A stretch of 64,000 nt of DNA from Dyella_B sp036746095 (GCF_036746095.1 NZ_DAIOEU010000004.1:1-64000); one strand, 5' to 3'. Counted from the first letter of the stretch, positions 51,330-60,201 are shown. Notes: generated by a model from the letters alone, not told the origin. A program made the numbers and translations.

Positions 51330-52979
51330 ATGTCCCAAACTGTCCTTACCGAAACCTTCTTTACCCAATTCGACTTGCACCCGCTGTTGCAAAAAGGCCT
51401 CGACGAGGCCGGCTTTGCACGCTGCACGCCCATCCAGGCGCTGACCCTGCCGACTGCCCTCACCGGCCGCGACGTCGCCGGGCAGGCGCAGACCGGCACC
51501 GGCAAGACCTGCGCCTTCCTGGTCGCGCTGATGAATCGATTGCTCACCCAACCGGCCGTGGCCGAGCGCAAGGATTCCGATCCGCGCGCGCTGGTGATTG
51601 CCCCGACGCGCGAGCTGGCGATCCAGATCGAGAAAGACGCCAAGAACATCGGCCGCTATACCGGCCTGCGCACCGCGCTGATCTACGGCGGCGTCGATTA
51701 CGACAAGCAACGCCAGCTGCTGAAAGACGGCTGCGACATCATCATCGCCACGCCGGGCCGTCTGCTCGACTACTACAAGCAGAACGTGTTCGGCTTCAAC
51801 GGCGTGGAAGTGATGGTGATCGACGAAGCCGATCGCATGTTCGACCTCGGCTTCATCAAGGACGTGCGCTTCATCTTCCGCCGTCTCCCAGCGCGCGAAC
51901 AGCGCCAGGTGCTGCTGTTCTCCGCCACGCTGTCGCACCGCGTGCTGGAGCTGGCCTACGAGCACATGCACAACGCCGAGAAAATGGTGGTGGAGACCGA
52001 CAACGTCACCGCCGACCGCGTGCGCCAGCAGGTGTATTTCCCGGCCAAGGAAGAAAAGATGCCGCTGCTGCTCAACCTGCTTGAGCACACGCAGGCCGAG
52101 CGCAGCATCATCTTCGTCAACACCAAGGCTGCTGCCGAACGCATCACCGAGCGCGTGAAGCGTCAGGGCTATCGTGTCGGTGCGTTGTCCGGCGACGTGC
52201 CGCAGCTCAAGCGCCAGAAGCTGCTGCAGCGTTTCCAGGATGGCCAGCTCGACGTGCTCGTGTGCACCGACGTCGCGGCGCGCGGCCTGCACATTCCGGC
52301 CGTGAGCCACGTGTTCAACTACGACTTGCCGCAGGATGCCGAAGACTACGTGCATCGCATCGGCCGTACCGCGCGCCTGGGTGCGGAAGGCGATGCGATC
52401 AGCTTCGCCTGCGATCTGTATGCGATGTCGCTGCCGGACATCGAGGAATACATCGGCCAGAAAATCCCGGTCGCCAATCTCGAGCCGGAACTGCTGGTGA
52501 TGCCGACGCCGAAGCAGATCGATGCGCAATTCGCTGCCGAGACCGCTGCGGACAGTGCGGAGTTCGGCGACAAAGTGGCGCCACGCGAAGGCAGCAAGCC
52601 GTCCGGCCCGCGCAGCCGTCGCGATGGTGGACGCGGGGGCGAGCGTTCGTCCGAGCGGCGACGCGAGGATCGTCCGCGCAAGCCACGCGAAGAGCGCGCC
52701 GTTCACGCAGAAACCACCAAGCCTGCTGCGCCGTCGGACACGGCGCCGGCGCAAGAAGGCACCAGTGGCGAAGGCAAGCGCCGTCGTCGTCGTGGCGGTC
52801 GCGGGCGGCGTCACTCCGGCGCGGCGCCGGTGACGGACGTGGCAGTGAACCAGGCCACTACGTCGGCTGCCAATCGCCCATCGCGGCAGGTAGTGGCTCA
52901 GTCGCCTTCCGGCCCGCAGGCGGCGCCACAGAAACCTGGTTTCTTCCGGCGCATCGCGCGTCTGTTTACCGGTCGCTGA
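51330..52979 (+). CDS. rhlB: DEAD-box RNA helicase RhlB
   Basis: A 549-residue ATP-dependent RNA helicase. Helicase motifs in order: GFARCTPIQALTLP (Q motif), AQTGTGKTCAF (Walker A), APTRELAIQ, VIDEADRMFD (DEAD), FSATL, and in the second lobe DVAARGLHIP and HRIGRTAR. The C-terminal ~150 residues are basic and Arg/Gly/Ala-rich (GGERSSERRREDRPRKPREER; GKRRRRRGGRGRR), probably an RNA-binding tail. ATG 51330 (MSQTVLTETFF) gives the conserved N-terminus. The gene diverges from trxA-rho. Confidence 0.94.
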   Translation: MSQTVLTETFFTQFDLHPLLQKGLDEAGFARCTPIQALTLPTALTGRDVAGQAQTGTGKTCAFLVALMNRLLTQPAVAERKDSDPRALVIAPTRELAIQIEKDAKNIGRYTGLRTALIYGGVDYDKQRQLLKDGCDIIIATPGRLLDYYKQNVFGFNGVEVMVIDEADRMFDLGFIKDVRFIFRRLPAREQRQVLLFSATLSHRVLELAYEHMHNAEKMVVETDNVTADRVRQQVYFPAKEEKMPLLLNLLEHTQAERSIIFVNTKAAAERITERVKRQGYRVGALSGDVPQLKRQKLLQRFQDGQLDVLVCTDVAARGLHIPAVSHVFNYDLPQDAEDYVHRIGRTARLGAEGDAISFACDLYAMSLPDIEEYIGQKIPVANLEPELLVMPTPKQIDAQFAAETAADSAEFGDKVAPREGSKPSGPRSRRDGGRGGERSSERRREDRPRKPREERAVHAETTKPAAPSDTAPAQEGTSGEGKRRRRRGGRGRRHSGAAPVTDVAVNQATTSAANRPSRQVVAQSPSGPQAAPQKPGFFRRIARLFTGR

Positions 52980-53141
52980 GCACGCAGGCTGGGGTGTCCA
53001 TCCCAGCATCAAGGTTGTCCTGGGCGAAGCTGGGATTGTCATTCCAGCTCAAGTGCCAGCGTATCGCGTGGTTCCCTATTCCCCATTCGCCATTCCCTTT
53101 ATCCTTTCCCGCCAAGCAACCAGGCCTGGACAGGGAACCGC

Positions 53142-53819
53142 GTGATCCGCTTCGATCAAGTCAGCAAGCGTTACGAAGGGGGCCACGAAGCCCTTTCACA
53201 GCTTACGTTCGAAGTCGCCAAGGGCGAGATGGCTTTCGTCACCGGGCACTCCGGGGCGGGCAAGAGCACCTTGCTCAAGTTGCTGGCGCTGATCGAACGT
53301 CCATCGCATGGGCATGTCACGCTCGACGGGCAGAATCTGGCCAAGATCGGCCGCAGCGGCATCCCCAAGCTGCGCCGCAGCCTTGGCATGGTGTTCCAGG
53401 ATCATCGGCTGCTGATGGATCGCACGGTGTTCGCGAATGTCGAATTGCCGCTGGTGATCGGCGGCATCACGCCGTTGGAACGCGGTCGCCGCGTGCGTGC
53501 GGCGCTGGAAAAAGTGGGGCTGCTCGATTACGAGCGGCAGCTGCCGGCGTCGCTGTCGACCGGCGAGCAGCAACGCGTGGGCATTGCGCGCGCGATCGTC
53601 GCCAAGCCCAGCGTGCTGATCGCCGACGAACCGACCGGCAATCTCGATCCGCAACTGGCGTTCGAAATCATGAGCTTGTTCGCCGAGTTCCAGCAGGTCG
53701 GCACGACCGTGCTGGTGGCCAGTCATGACTTGCCATTGATCAAGCGCGTGAAGAAGCGAGTGGTGGTGCTCGATCATGGCCGGCTTGTGGCCGATGTCGC
53801 GGCGGAGGAAGTGCTGTGA
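53142..53819 (+). CDS. ftsE: Cell-division ABC ATPase FtsE
   Basis: A 225-residue ABC ATPase. Walker A is TGHSGAGKSTLLKLL, the Q-loop is MVFQDHRLL, the signature is LSTGEQQRVGIARAIV and Walker B is VLIADEPTGNLDP, followed by the H-loop SHD. With FtsX it forms the divisome complex that activates septal murein hydrolases. The start is GTG 53142 with AGGGA upstream. Its stop overlaps the ftsX GTG as GTGA. The 162-nt gap before it shows no gene. Confidence 0.95.
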   Translation: MIRFDQVSKRYEGGHEALSQLTFEVAKGEMAFVTGHSGAGKSTLLKLLALIERPSHGHVTLDGQNLAKIGRSGIPKLRRSLGMVFQDHRLLMDRTVFANVELPLVIGGITPLERGRRVRAALEKVGLLDYERQLPASLSTGEQQRVGIARAIVAKPSVLIADEPTGNLDPQLAFEIMSLFAEFQQVGTTVLVASHDLPLIKRVKKRVVVLDHGRLVADVAAEEVL

Positions 53820-54781
53820 GCGCACCGACTGAAACGCAGGCGCCTGCACGCAGCGAGCGCAGCCATCGCCATCCGTTCACGAGCTGGCGGGAACATCACG
53901 GCTGGAGCGCGGGCACGAGCCTGCAGCGTCTTGCTTCCAAACCGATCGGCAGTTTGCTCACCGTTGCCGTGATGGGCCTGGCGCTGGCTTTGCCGCTGGC
54001 GTTTTATTTGATGCTGTCGAACATGCAATCGCTCGGCAGCGCGCTCGGGCGCAACCAGGTCATCAATGTCTTCCTGAAAACCGATCAGGTGGCGGGCAAT
54101 GCGCAATTGCTTGCCAAGCAGATCGGCCAACACGATGGCGTGGCGAACGTCAGCGTGAAATCACCGCAAGAAGGCCTGGACGAACTCAGCAAGATGCAGG
54201 GCTTCTCCGATGCCTTGCATGCGCTGGACGATAACCCGCTGCCGTTCGTGCTCGAAGTGCAACCGCAAGATGGCATTTCCGCCGATGCGGCCAGCCGGCT
54301 GGCGGATGATCTGCGCGGCATGCAAGGCGTGGATATGGTGCAGGACAGTGGCACCTGGCGGCAGCGGCTGGATGCATTGCTGGATGTGGGCAATCGCGTG
54401 GTGCTGATCCTGGCGGCTCTGTTTGCGCTGGCGGTGCTGCTGGTGGTCGGCAATACGGTGCGCGTGGACATCACCAGCCGCGCCGAAGAAATCAGTGTGC
54501 TCAAGCTCATCGGCGCAAGCCGTGCGTTTGTGCGTCGGCCATATCTGTATGCAGGCATCTGGTATGGCCTGTTCAGCGGCGTGCTGGCGGTGGCGCTGGC
54601 GCTGGCGATCGAGTTTGCGCTGGTCGAGCCGGTCGCCAAACTCAGTCAGGTTTACGAAGGAAAGCTGCGCGTAGCCGGATTGCCGCCGTGGTTGCTGGTG
54701 GCGGTGCCGGTGGCTGCCGCCTTCCTGGGCTGGCTGGGCGCGCGCCTCGTGAGTGCCTGGCAATTGCGCAAGGCTGCCTGA
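53816..54781 (+). CDS. ftsX: Cell-division membrane protein FtsX
   Basis: A 321-residue permease-like protein. A cytoplasmic N-terminus (HPFTSWREHHGWSAGTSLQRL) is followed by helix 1 (LLTVAVMGLALALPLAFYLML), a periplasmic domain of about 140 residues, and three C-terminal helices (LILAALFALAVLLVVGNTVR; LYAGIWYGLFSGVLAVALALAIEF; WLLVAVPVAAAFLGWLGARLV). It transmits FtsE ATPase activity to periplasmic murein hydrolase activators. GTG 53816 overlaps ftsE. Confidence 0.95.
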   Translation: MSAPTETQAPARSERSHRHPFTSWREHHGWSAGTSLQRLASKPIGSLLTVAVMGLALALPLAFYLMLSNMQSLGSALGRNQVINVFLKTDQVAGNAQLLAKQIGQHDGVANVSVKSPQEGLDELSKMQGFSDALHALDDNPLPFVLEVQPQDGISADAASRLADDLRGMQGVDMVQDSGTWRQRLDALLDVGNRVVLILAALFALAVLLVVGNTVRVDITSRAEEISVLKLIGASRAFVRRPYLYAGIWYGLFSGVLAVALALAIEFALVEPVAKLSQVYEGKLRVAGLPPWLLVAVPVAAAFLGWLGARLVSAWQLRKAA

Positions 54782-54971
54782 CGTTCTGTGCTCCCGCCGC
54801 CGGGGTGTGATCAGCGGGCGGTGAAGCCGTTCGCACCGCCTTTGCACCCTTTTAGGTCACCATGGCGGTCATTTCTTTAGGGCTGGATAGAATAGGCGCT
54901 ACAGGCGCAGCGGATGCCTGCCGAATCTGCTATGCATGGAAGCCGTGCAAGACCGGGATGTGGGGAATTCG

Positions 54972-55811
54972 ATGAGTGCAAGTATCAGCAGCCGCGATCT
55001 CAGTGCGGCACCGCGCGTGCTGGTGGTGGACGGTTCCAAGGTCGTCCGCCAGTTGATCTCGCGCGTGCTGCAGAAAGAGTTGCCGCAGGCGGAAGTGGTG
55101 GATTGCGGCACCGGCGCCGACGCGCACAAGCTGCTCGACAGCGGCGTGTTCGACTTCATCACCATCTCCTTGCGCCTGCCCGATATGGACGGGCTGGAAC
55201 TGGCGCGCTACGTGCGCGAATCCGCACCGCAGATCTACGTGCCGATCGTGGTCGTCTCGGGCGATGTGGACGATCGTCTGCATCGCCGTGCCCTGGGCGA
55301 GCACGTCACGGATTACTTCGACAAATCGCTCGGCTTTCAAGCGCTGGCGGAATTCATCCGCGGCTACGTGCGTCCGGAAAGCGCAGCCGACGGCGTAGTG
55401 CTGTACGTGGAAGACAGTCGCGTGGTCGCGCTGGCCACGCGCCGCATGCTGGAAAAGATCGGGCTTACCGTGCGCCACGTGGTAAGCGTGGAAGATGCGC
55501 TCGCCTTGCTGGAAGCGGAGCGCGCACAAGGCGCCGTCGGCGCGGACGTCGTGCTCACCGACGTGAGCCTCAAGGGCGAATTGACCGGCGGCGATCTGCT
55601 GCAGCACATCCGTACCCAATTCGGCTACGGCAAAGGCAAGCTGCCGGTGCTGGTGATGACGGGCGACGAGAATCCCGACAACCAGGCCGCACTGATTCGC
55701 GCCGGCGCCAACGATCTGGTGGAAAAACCGGTCGAGGAAAAACTGCTGGTCACCAAGCTGTTGTTCCAGCTACGCGTCGCGCAGCATCTGCGTGCCCGAG
55801 AGAGCGTGTGA
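54972..55811 (+). CDS. Tandem-receiver response regulator with degenerate first receiver
   Basis: A 279-residue protein of two CheY-like receivers and no output domain. The second (from residue 142) is intact: acidic pair E147-D148 (VLYVEDSRVV), phospho-acceptor D197 (VVLTDVSLKG) and lysine in VEKPVEEK. The first (residues about 15-135) keeps D20 but has G21 in the acidic pair (VLVVDGSK), and S66 replaces the phospho-acceptor aspartate (ITISLRLPDMDG), so it cannot be phosphorylated in the usual way. ATG 54972 is chosen over 54936 because GGGGA sits 5 bases upstream. ung begins at its stop. Its kinase is not adjacent. Confidence 0.88.
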   Translation: MSASISSRDLSAAPRVLVVDGSKVVRQLISRVLQKELPQAEVVDCGTGADAHKLLDSGVFDFITISLRLPDMDGLELARYVRESAPQIYVPIVVVSGDVDDRLHRRALGEHVTDYFDKSLGFQALAEFIRGYVRPESAADGVVLYVEDSRVVALATRRMLEKIGLTVRHVVSVEDALALLEAERAQGAVGADVVLTDVSLKGELTGGDLLQHIRTQFGYGKGKLPVLVMTGDENPDNQAALIRAGANDLVEKPVEEKLLVTKLLFQLRVAQHLRARESV

Positions 55812-55828
55812 TCTCCTATGATGCGGAG

Positions 55829-56560
55829 ATGGTGACCGAACAAACCGCAGGCCCGATGAGCGACGAAGAACGGATCAAGCTCGAGCCATCCTGGAAAACC
55901 CGCATCGGCGATTACCTGCAACGTCCGGACATGCGCGCGCTGTCCGAATTCCTGCGCGCGGAGAAGCGTGCCGGCAAGGTGATCTACCCGCCGGGGCCGG
56001 AGATCTTCAACGCCTTCAGCCACACGCCGTTCGAGGCGGTGCGGGTGGTGATCCTGGGGCAAGATCCTTACCACGGTCCCGGCCAGGCGCATGGCCTGTG
56101 TTTCTCGGTGCGGCCCGGCGTGCCGGCGCCGCCGTCGCTGATCAACATTTTCAAGGAAATCGAGCGCGATCTCGGCATTCCCTTTCCCGATCATGGCTGC
56201 CTGACGCCCTGGGCCGATCGCGGCGTGCTGCTGCTCAATGCGGTGCTGACCGTGGAGCGCGGCCTGGCGGCCTCGCACCAGGGCAAGGGCTGGGAGGGCT
56301 TCACCGATGCCGCCATCGATGCCCTCAACCGCGAACGCGAGGGCATCGTCTTCATGCTGTGGGGCTCGTACGCCCAGCGGAAGGGCCAGCTCATCGATAC
56401 CCGCCGCCATGCGGTGCTGAAATCGGTGCACCCCTCACCGCTGTCCGCGCACCGGGGCTTTATCGGCTGCGGGCATTTCTCGGCTGCCAACCGGTATCTG
56501 CAGGCGGCCGGGCAAGCGCCGATCGACTGGTCGCTGCCGCCGCGAGCCCAGCTGGGCTGA
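55829..56560 (+). CDS. ung: Uracil-DNA glycosylase
   Basis: A family 1 uracil-DNA glycosylase that removes uracil from DNA in base-excision repair. The catalytic water-activating motif is GQDPYHGPGQAHGLCFSV and the second motif is HPSPLSAHRGFIGCGHF. The start is uncertain: GTG 55808 overlaps the receiver gene stop as GTGA, ATG 55829 gives 243 residues and ATG 55856 gives 234. E. coli Ung has 229. The gene is probably co-transcribed with the upstream regulator. Together they interrupt the usual ftsX-rpoH adjacency. Confidence 0.94.
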   Translation: MVTEQTAGPMSDEERIKLEPSWKTRIGDYLQRPDMRALSEFLRAEKRAGKVIYPPGPEIFNAFSHTPFEAVRVVILGQDPYHGPGQAHGLCFSVRPGVPAPPSLINIFKEIERDLGIPFPDHGCLTPWADRGVLLLNAVLTVERGLAASHQGKGWEGFTDAAIDALNREREGIVFMLWGSYAQRKGQLIDTRRHAVLKSVHPSPLSAHRGFIGCGHFSAANRYLQAAGQAPIDWSLPPRAQLG

Positions 56561-56631
56561 GGTCTAGCGTTCCTGGCGCCAACCTGGCGCTGACCCTTTC
56601 CAGACCCCCCGTTCACCCGCCACAAGTCATC

Positions 56632-56700
56632 CTTGAAGTTCGTTTTGCCAGCGCCCACCCACATGGACAAGGCCGGGGTAGTTCGTGTACTATACGGTAC
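56632..56700 (+). promoter_or_regulatory. Candidate rpoH promoters
   Basis: A sigma-70-like pair TGGACA (56664-56669) and TACTAT (56688-56693), 18 bp apart, lies upstream of the CIRCE dyad. Just before it, CTTGAAG (56632-56638) followed by a C-rich CCCACCCACAT block resembles a sigma-32 promoter, which would make rpoH self-regulated. Both are read by eye. Confidence 0.45.
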
Positions 56701-56729
56701 ACAAAAGGCACCGGAACTCATCGATGCCT

Positions 56730-56756
56730 TTAGCACTCCAAGTACCCGAGTGCTAA
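56730..56756. promoter_or_regulatory. Perfect CIRCE operator (HrcA site) upstream of rpoH
   Basis: TTAGCACTC-N9-GAGTGCTAA matches the CIRCE consensus exactly, with arms at 56730-56738 and 56748-56756. It lies 28 nt before the rpoH start and downstream of the -10-like TACTAT, so bound HrcA would block rpoH transcription. Confidence 0.93.
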
Positions 56757-56784
56757 GCTCACCCATCTTTCAGGAGATTCCAAC

Positions 56785-57642
56785 ATGTCTCAAGCCTTGG
56801 TGACGGCCAATCTGCCGGTTCCCAGCGTCGTTGGCAGCCTGGACGCCTATATCTCTGCCGTGCACCGCATTCCGGTGCTGAGCCAGGAAGAAGAACAGGA
56901 GCTTTCGCGCCGGTATCAGCAGGACAGTGACCTCGCCTCCGCCCGCAAGCTGGTGATGTCGCACCTGCGCTTCGTGGTCCACGTGGCGCGCGGCTACAAC
57001 GGCTATGGCCTGCAGCTGTCCGACCTTATCCAGGAAGGCAACATCGGGCTGATGAAGGCGGTCAAGCGCTTCGATCCGGACCAGGGCGTGCGCCTGGTCA
57101 GCTTCGCGGTCCACTGGATCCGCGCCGAAATGCACGAGTTCATCCTGCGCAACTGGCGCATCGTGAAGGTCGCCACCACCAAGGCGCAGCGCAAGTTGTT
57201 CTTCAACCTGCGCAAGAGCAAGAAGCGCCTGGGCTGGATGAATGCCGAAGAAGTGCGCCTGGTCGCGAAGGACCTGGGCGTGCCGGAGGCCACCGTGCGC
57301 GAGATGGAATCGCGCCTGTCCGGTCGCGACATCGGCTTTGAAGCCCCGGCCGATGCCGAGGACGACGCCAAGCCTGCTCCGGAAGCGTTCCTGATCGACG
57401 AAGGCGCCGACCCGTACGACAACGTGGCCGATGCCGACCAGACCGACAACCAGCTCGACACCCTGTCGAGCGCGCTGGAAAAACTGGACGGGCGTTCGCG
57501 CGACATCATCCAGCGCCGCTGGCTCAACGAAGACAAGGCCACGCTGCAGGATCTTGCCGATGAGTACGGCGTTTCCGCCGAACGCATCCGCCAGGTCGAA
57601 GCCAACGCCATGAAGAAAATGCGCGCACTGTTCGCTGCCTGA
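56785..57642 (+). CDS. rpoH: Heat-shock sigma factor RpoH (sigma-32)
   Basis: A 285-residue group 3 sigma factor. Region 2 (SHLRFVVHVARGYNGYGLQLSDLIQEGNIGLMKAVKRFDP; SFAVHWIRAEMHEFILRNWRIV) is followed by the RpoH box QRKLFFNLRKSKKRLGW, diagnostic of sigma-32. Region 4 carries the HTH LQDLADEYGVSAERIRQVEANAMKKM. It directs transcription of chaperone and protease genes. AGGAGA precedes the ATG. Its position downstream of ftsEX is conserved in gammaproteobacteria. A CIRCE site in its leader adds repressor control. Confidence 0.96.
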   Translation: MSQALVTANLPVPSVVGSLDAYISAVHRIPVLSQEEEQELSRRYQQDSDLASARKLVMSHLRFVVHVARGYNGYGLQLSDLIQEGNIGLMKAVKRFDPDQGVRLVSFAVHWIRAEMHEFILRNWRIVKVATTKAQRKLFFNLRKSKKRLGWMNAEEVRLVAKDLGVPEATVREMESRLSGRDIGFEAPADAEDDAKPAPEAFLIDEGADPYDNVADADQTDNQLDTLSSALEKLDGRSRDIIQRRWLNEDKATLQDLADEYGVSAERIRQVEANAMKKMRALFAA

Positions 57643-57665
57643 AGCGGCACCGGCATGCGGTTACC

Positions 57666-57694
57666 AAAAAGGCCTCCCTCGCGGAGGCCCTTTT
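57666..57694 (+). terminator. Terminator after rpoH
   Basis: GGCCTCC (57671-57677), 5-nt loop, GGAGGCC (57683-57689), then CTTTT. An A-run precedes the stem. Confidence 0.88.
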
Positions 57695-57747
57695 GTGTTT
57701 GACGCCGCTGTGTTTAAGTGCCGCGCATCCTTAGCGCACAGCCGGCC

Positions 57748-58422
57748 ATGCCCCATATCCTGGTCATCGAAGACGACGAGATCACCGCCCGCGAAATCGC
57801 GCTGGAGCTGGCTGCGCACGGCATCAGCGCCGATCGCGTACACGACGGCGCCCAGGGTTTCCAGCGTGCGCTGGAGCCACGCTACGACGCCATCACGCTG
57901 GACCTGATGCTGCCCGGCATGGATGGCCTCACCCTGGTCAAGCAACTGCGCGAGCGCGGGATCACCACGCCGGTATTGATGATCAGTGCGCTCGGTGACG
58001 TGGACGAACGCGTGCGCGGCCTGCGCGCCGGGGGCGATGACTACCTCACCAAGCCGTTCGCGCCGGACGAGATGGCTGCCCGCATCGAAGTACTGCTGCG
58101 CCGGCACCGCCAGGAACATCCCGCGCAAACCAAGCTGCGCGTGGCCGACCTGGAACTGGACATGATCTCGCGCACCGCCCGCCGCGGTGCACGCGAGCTT
58201 ACGCTGCTGCCCACCGAATACCGCCTGCTGGAATTCCTGATGCGCTATCCCGGCCAGGTGCTGACGCGCGCGATGATCTTCGAAAGTGTGTGGGGCTTGC
58301 GCTTCGATCCGGGCACCAACCTCATCGACGTGCATATCGCGCGCTTGCGCCGCAAGGTCGATGGCGAAGGTGATCCTGTATTGATCCGCACCGTTCGTGG
58401 ATCGGGATACCGCATTGGCTAG
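57748..58422 (+). CDS. OmpR-family response regulator
   Basis: A 224-residue regulator. The receiver has the acidic pair in LVIEDDEIT, the phospho-acceptor aspartate in AITLDLMLPGMDG and lysine in LTKPFAPDEM. The winged helix ends in DVHIARLRRKVDGEGDPVLIRTVRGSGYRIG. ATG 57748 (MPHILVIEDD) is the natural start. Its partner kinase gene follows after a repeat-containing gap of 168 nt, and the RND efflux operon comes next, so control of that pump is plausible. Confidence 0.93.
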   Translation: MPHILVIEDDEITAREIALELAAHGISADRVHDGAQGFQRALEPRYDAITLDLMLPGMDGLTLVKQLRERGITTPVLMISALGDVDERVRGLRAGGDDYLTKPFAPDEMAARIEVLLRRHRQEHPAQTKLRVADLELDMISRTARRGARELTLLPTEYRLLEFLMRYPGQVLTRAMIFESVWGLRFDPGTNLIDVHIARLRRKVDGEGDPVLIRTVRGSGYRIG

Positions 58423-58459
58423 CCGTCATTGCCCGCACATCTCCTGCTGCGGCCGCCGA

Positions 58460-58559
58460 GCCGCCGGCCTGGGACACGCCACCTCCCCGGTCGAGCTCGA
58501 CGTACTGCGGAGTACGCCTTCACTCGCCCTCAGTGCGTATCGCGCCTCAGGCCGGCGGC
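58460..58559. repeat. Structured inverted repeat between regulator and kinase genes
   Basis: GCCGCCGGCCTG (58460-58471) and CAGGCCGGCGGC (58548-58559) are perfect 12-bp inverted arms. Nested inside is GTACT-gcgg-AGTAC (58502-58515). The kinase start lies about 30 nt beyond. Confidence 0.75.
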
Positions 58560-58590
58560 GCGACGCCCTCGATACGGAGACATGCGAGCA

Positions 58591-59979
58591 ATGACGGCTC
58601 CTGCAAAAAGCTGGTCCATCCATTGGCGCGCCACCACCTCGCGCCTGCTGCTCGCCTATGGGGTGTTCTTCGTCATCTGGGGCATGGTGCTGCTGGGTTT
58701 CATCTATTGGGAAACCCGCCACTACCTGGAAAACCGCACTGACACGCAGCTCCGCCAGCAAGTGGGCTACCTGCGCAACCTCGATGAAGACCACATGCTG
58801 GTCGCCTTGAACGACTACGTCGTGCTCGAAGAAACCAACTACAACGCCTGGGGTTTATTCGATGCCCAGGGCAAGTGGCTGTACGGCGACATCCTGCAGA
58901 TTCCCCCGGGTGTCAAACCCGATGCGGCGACTTTGCGCGTACCGACGGAAGAAGTGGTAAGTGGTCCGTTCGCGCCAAAAACCTCGAAGCTTTCGGTGAT
59001 TGCGGCACGTCTTGCCAGCGGCCAAATCCTTGTGCTTGCACACACCACGCGCATCGCCGCGCAAGTGGGCAGCATCATCTGGCATGCGCTGTGGTGGGGC
59101 CTTTCCTTCACGCTCGTCCCGGGCTTGATCGGTGGGTTGATCCTCAACCGCGCGCCACGTCGCCGCATACGCCAGATCGAATCGGCCACGCGCCTGATCG
59201 TGCAGGGCGATCTGCGCCGGCGTCTACCCGTAAGCACTCGCGGCGATGAACTGGATCGCCTTGCCGCCATCGTCAACGACATGCTCGATCAGATCGAACG
59301 CCTGATGGGCGAGGTGAAAGGCGTGTGCGACAACATCGCGCACGATCTGCGCACGCCGCTCACGCGCCTGCGTTCCCAGCTGTATCGCGTCGAGCAGCAG
59401 ATGAAGGAAGACGATCCGCATGCAGGGCTGGTCGAACAATGCGTCAGCGACATCGACGAAGTGCTCGCGCGGTTCCGCGCCTTGCTGCGCATTTCCGAAC
59501 TGGAGGACCGTCGCCGCCGCGAAGGTTTCGTTGCCGTGGATCTCGGACAAACGTTGCAACACGTGCACGAGCTTTACGCCCCGCTGGCCGAAGACCAGTC
59601 CTTGCAGTTCGTATTGGACGCCGAGCCGGACCTGCTTGCGCAAGCCGATCCCGATCTTCTGTTCGAGGCCATCGGCAACCTGGTCAGCAACGCCATCAAG
59701 TTCACGCCGCCAGGCGGTCGGGTGGAGCTGAGTGCAAAGCGCGTCGAATCCGGCCTGGCGCATATCGAAGTGGCGGATAGCGGCCCCGGCATTCCCGAAG
59801 TGCAGCGTCACGCTGTCTGGCAGCGCTTTTATCGCGGCGAAGGTGGCATCGATACCGCCGCCGGCCATGGCCTGGGCCTGAGCATCGTGGCGGCGATCGC
59901 CAAGCTCCACGATTTCGATTTGCACATCGAAGGCGGGCAGGGCGGCACGCACATGGTCATGGCCTGCCGCTTGCTGTAG
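58591..59979 (+). CDS. Sensor histidine kinase
   Basis: A 462-residue membrane kinase. Helix 1 (LLLAYGVFFVIWGMVLLGFIYW) leads to a periplasmic domain of about 105 residues, then helix 2 (IIWHALWWGLSFTLVPGLIGGLIL) and a HAMP domain. The phosphorylation helix holds H in DNIAHDLRTPLTRLRSQL. The ATPase domain has AIGNLVSNAIKFTPPGG, DSGPGIPEVQ and GLGLSIV. ATG 58591 has GGAG at 58576-58579; ATG 58582 is an alternative. It pairs with the regulator upstream and precedes an RND efflux operon. Confidence 0.92.
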   Translation: MTAPAKSWSIHWRATTSRLLLAYGVFFVIWGMVLLGFIYWETRHYLENRTDTQLRQQVGYLRNLDEDHMLVALNDYVVLEETNYNAWGLFDAQGKWLYGDILQIPPGVKPDAATLRVPTEEVVSGPFAPKTSKLSVIAARLASGQILVLAHTTRIAAQVGSIIWHALWWGLSFTLVPGLIGGLILNRAPRRRIRQIESATRLIVQGDLRRRLPVSTRGDELDRLAAIVNDMLDQIERLMGEVKGVCDNIAHDLRTPLTRLRSQLYRVEQQMKEDDPHAGLVEQCVSDIDEVLARFRALLRISELEDRRRREGFVAVDLGQTLQHVHELYAPLAEDQSLQFVLDAEPDLLAQADPDLLFEAIGNLVSNAIKFTPPGGRVELSAKRVESGLAHIEVADSGPGIPEVQRHAVWQRFYRGEGGIDTAAGHGLGLSIVAAIAKLHDFDLHIEGGQGGTHMVMACRLL

Positions 59980-60092
59980 GCAGCAGGCGATACGCGTTCC
60001 CTTGCGGCCGCTAGTCGCGCCGTCGGCGGAATGATGCCTCCTCGATTGCCGGAATGCTCATGTCCATCCCGCATGACGAAGGCATGACAATT

Positions 60093-60114
60093 TTCATGAA
60101 ACTTTTTTCATGAA
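60093..60114. promoter_or_regulatory. Paired TTCATGAA palindromes upstream of RND operon
   Basis: TTCATGAA occurs at 60093-60100 and 60107-60114, 14 bp apart, in an AT-rich patch (ATTTTCATGAAACTTTTTTC and onward). It lies about 90 nt before the pump gene. Two evenly spaced sites suit a dimeric OmpR-type regulator or a repressor. Confidence 0.45.
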
Positions 60115-60201
60115 TGAAACAATCTTCATTCCCGCGAAAGGTGCTGCGTCGCGGCGATCCCGATAATAGGCGCCATCGTCAAGCACGCTGGAAGCCATTG
60201 C

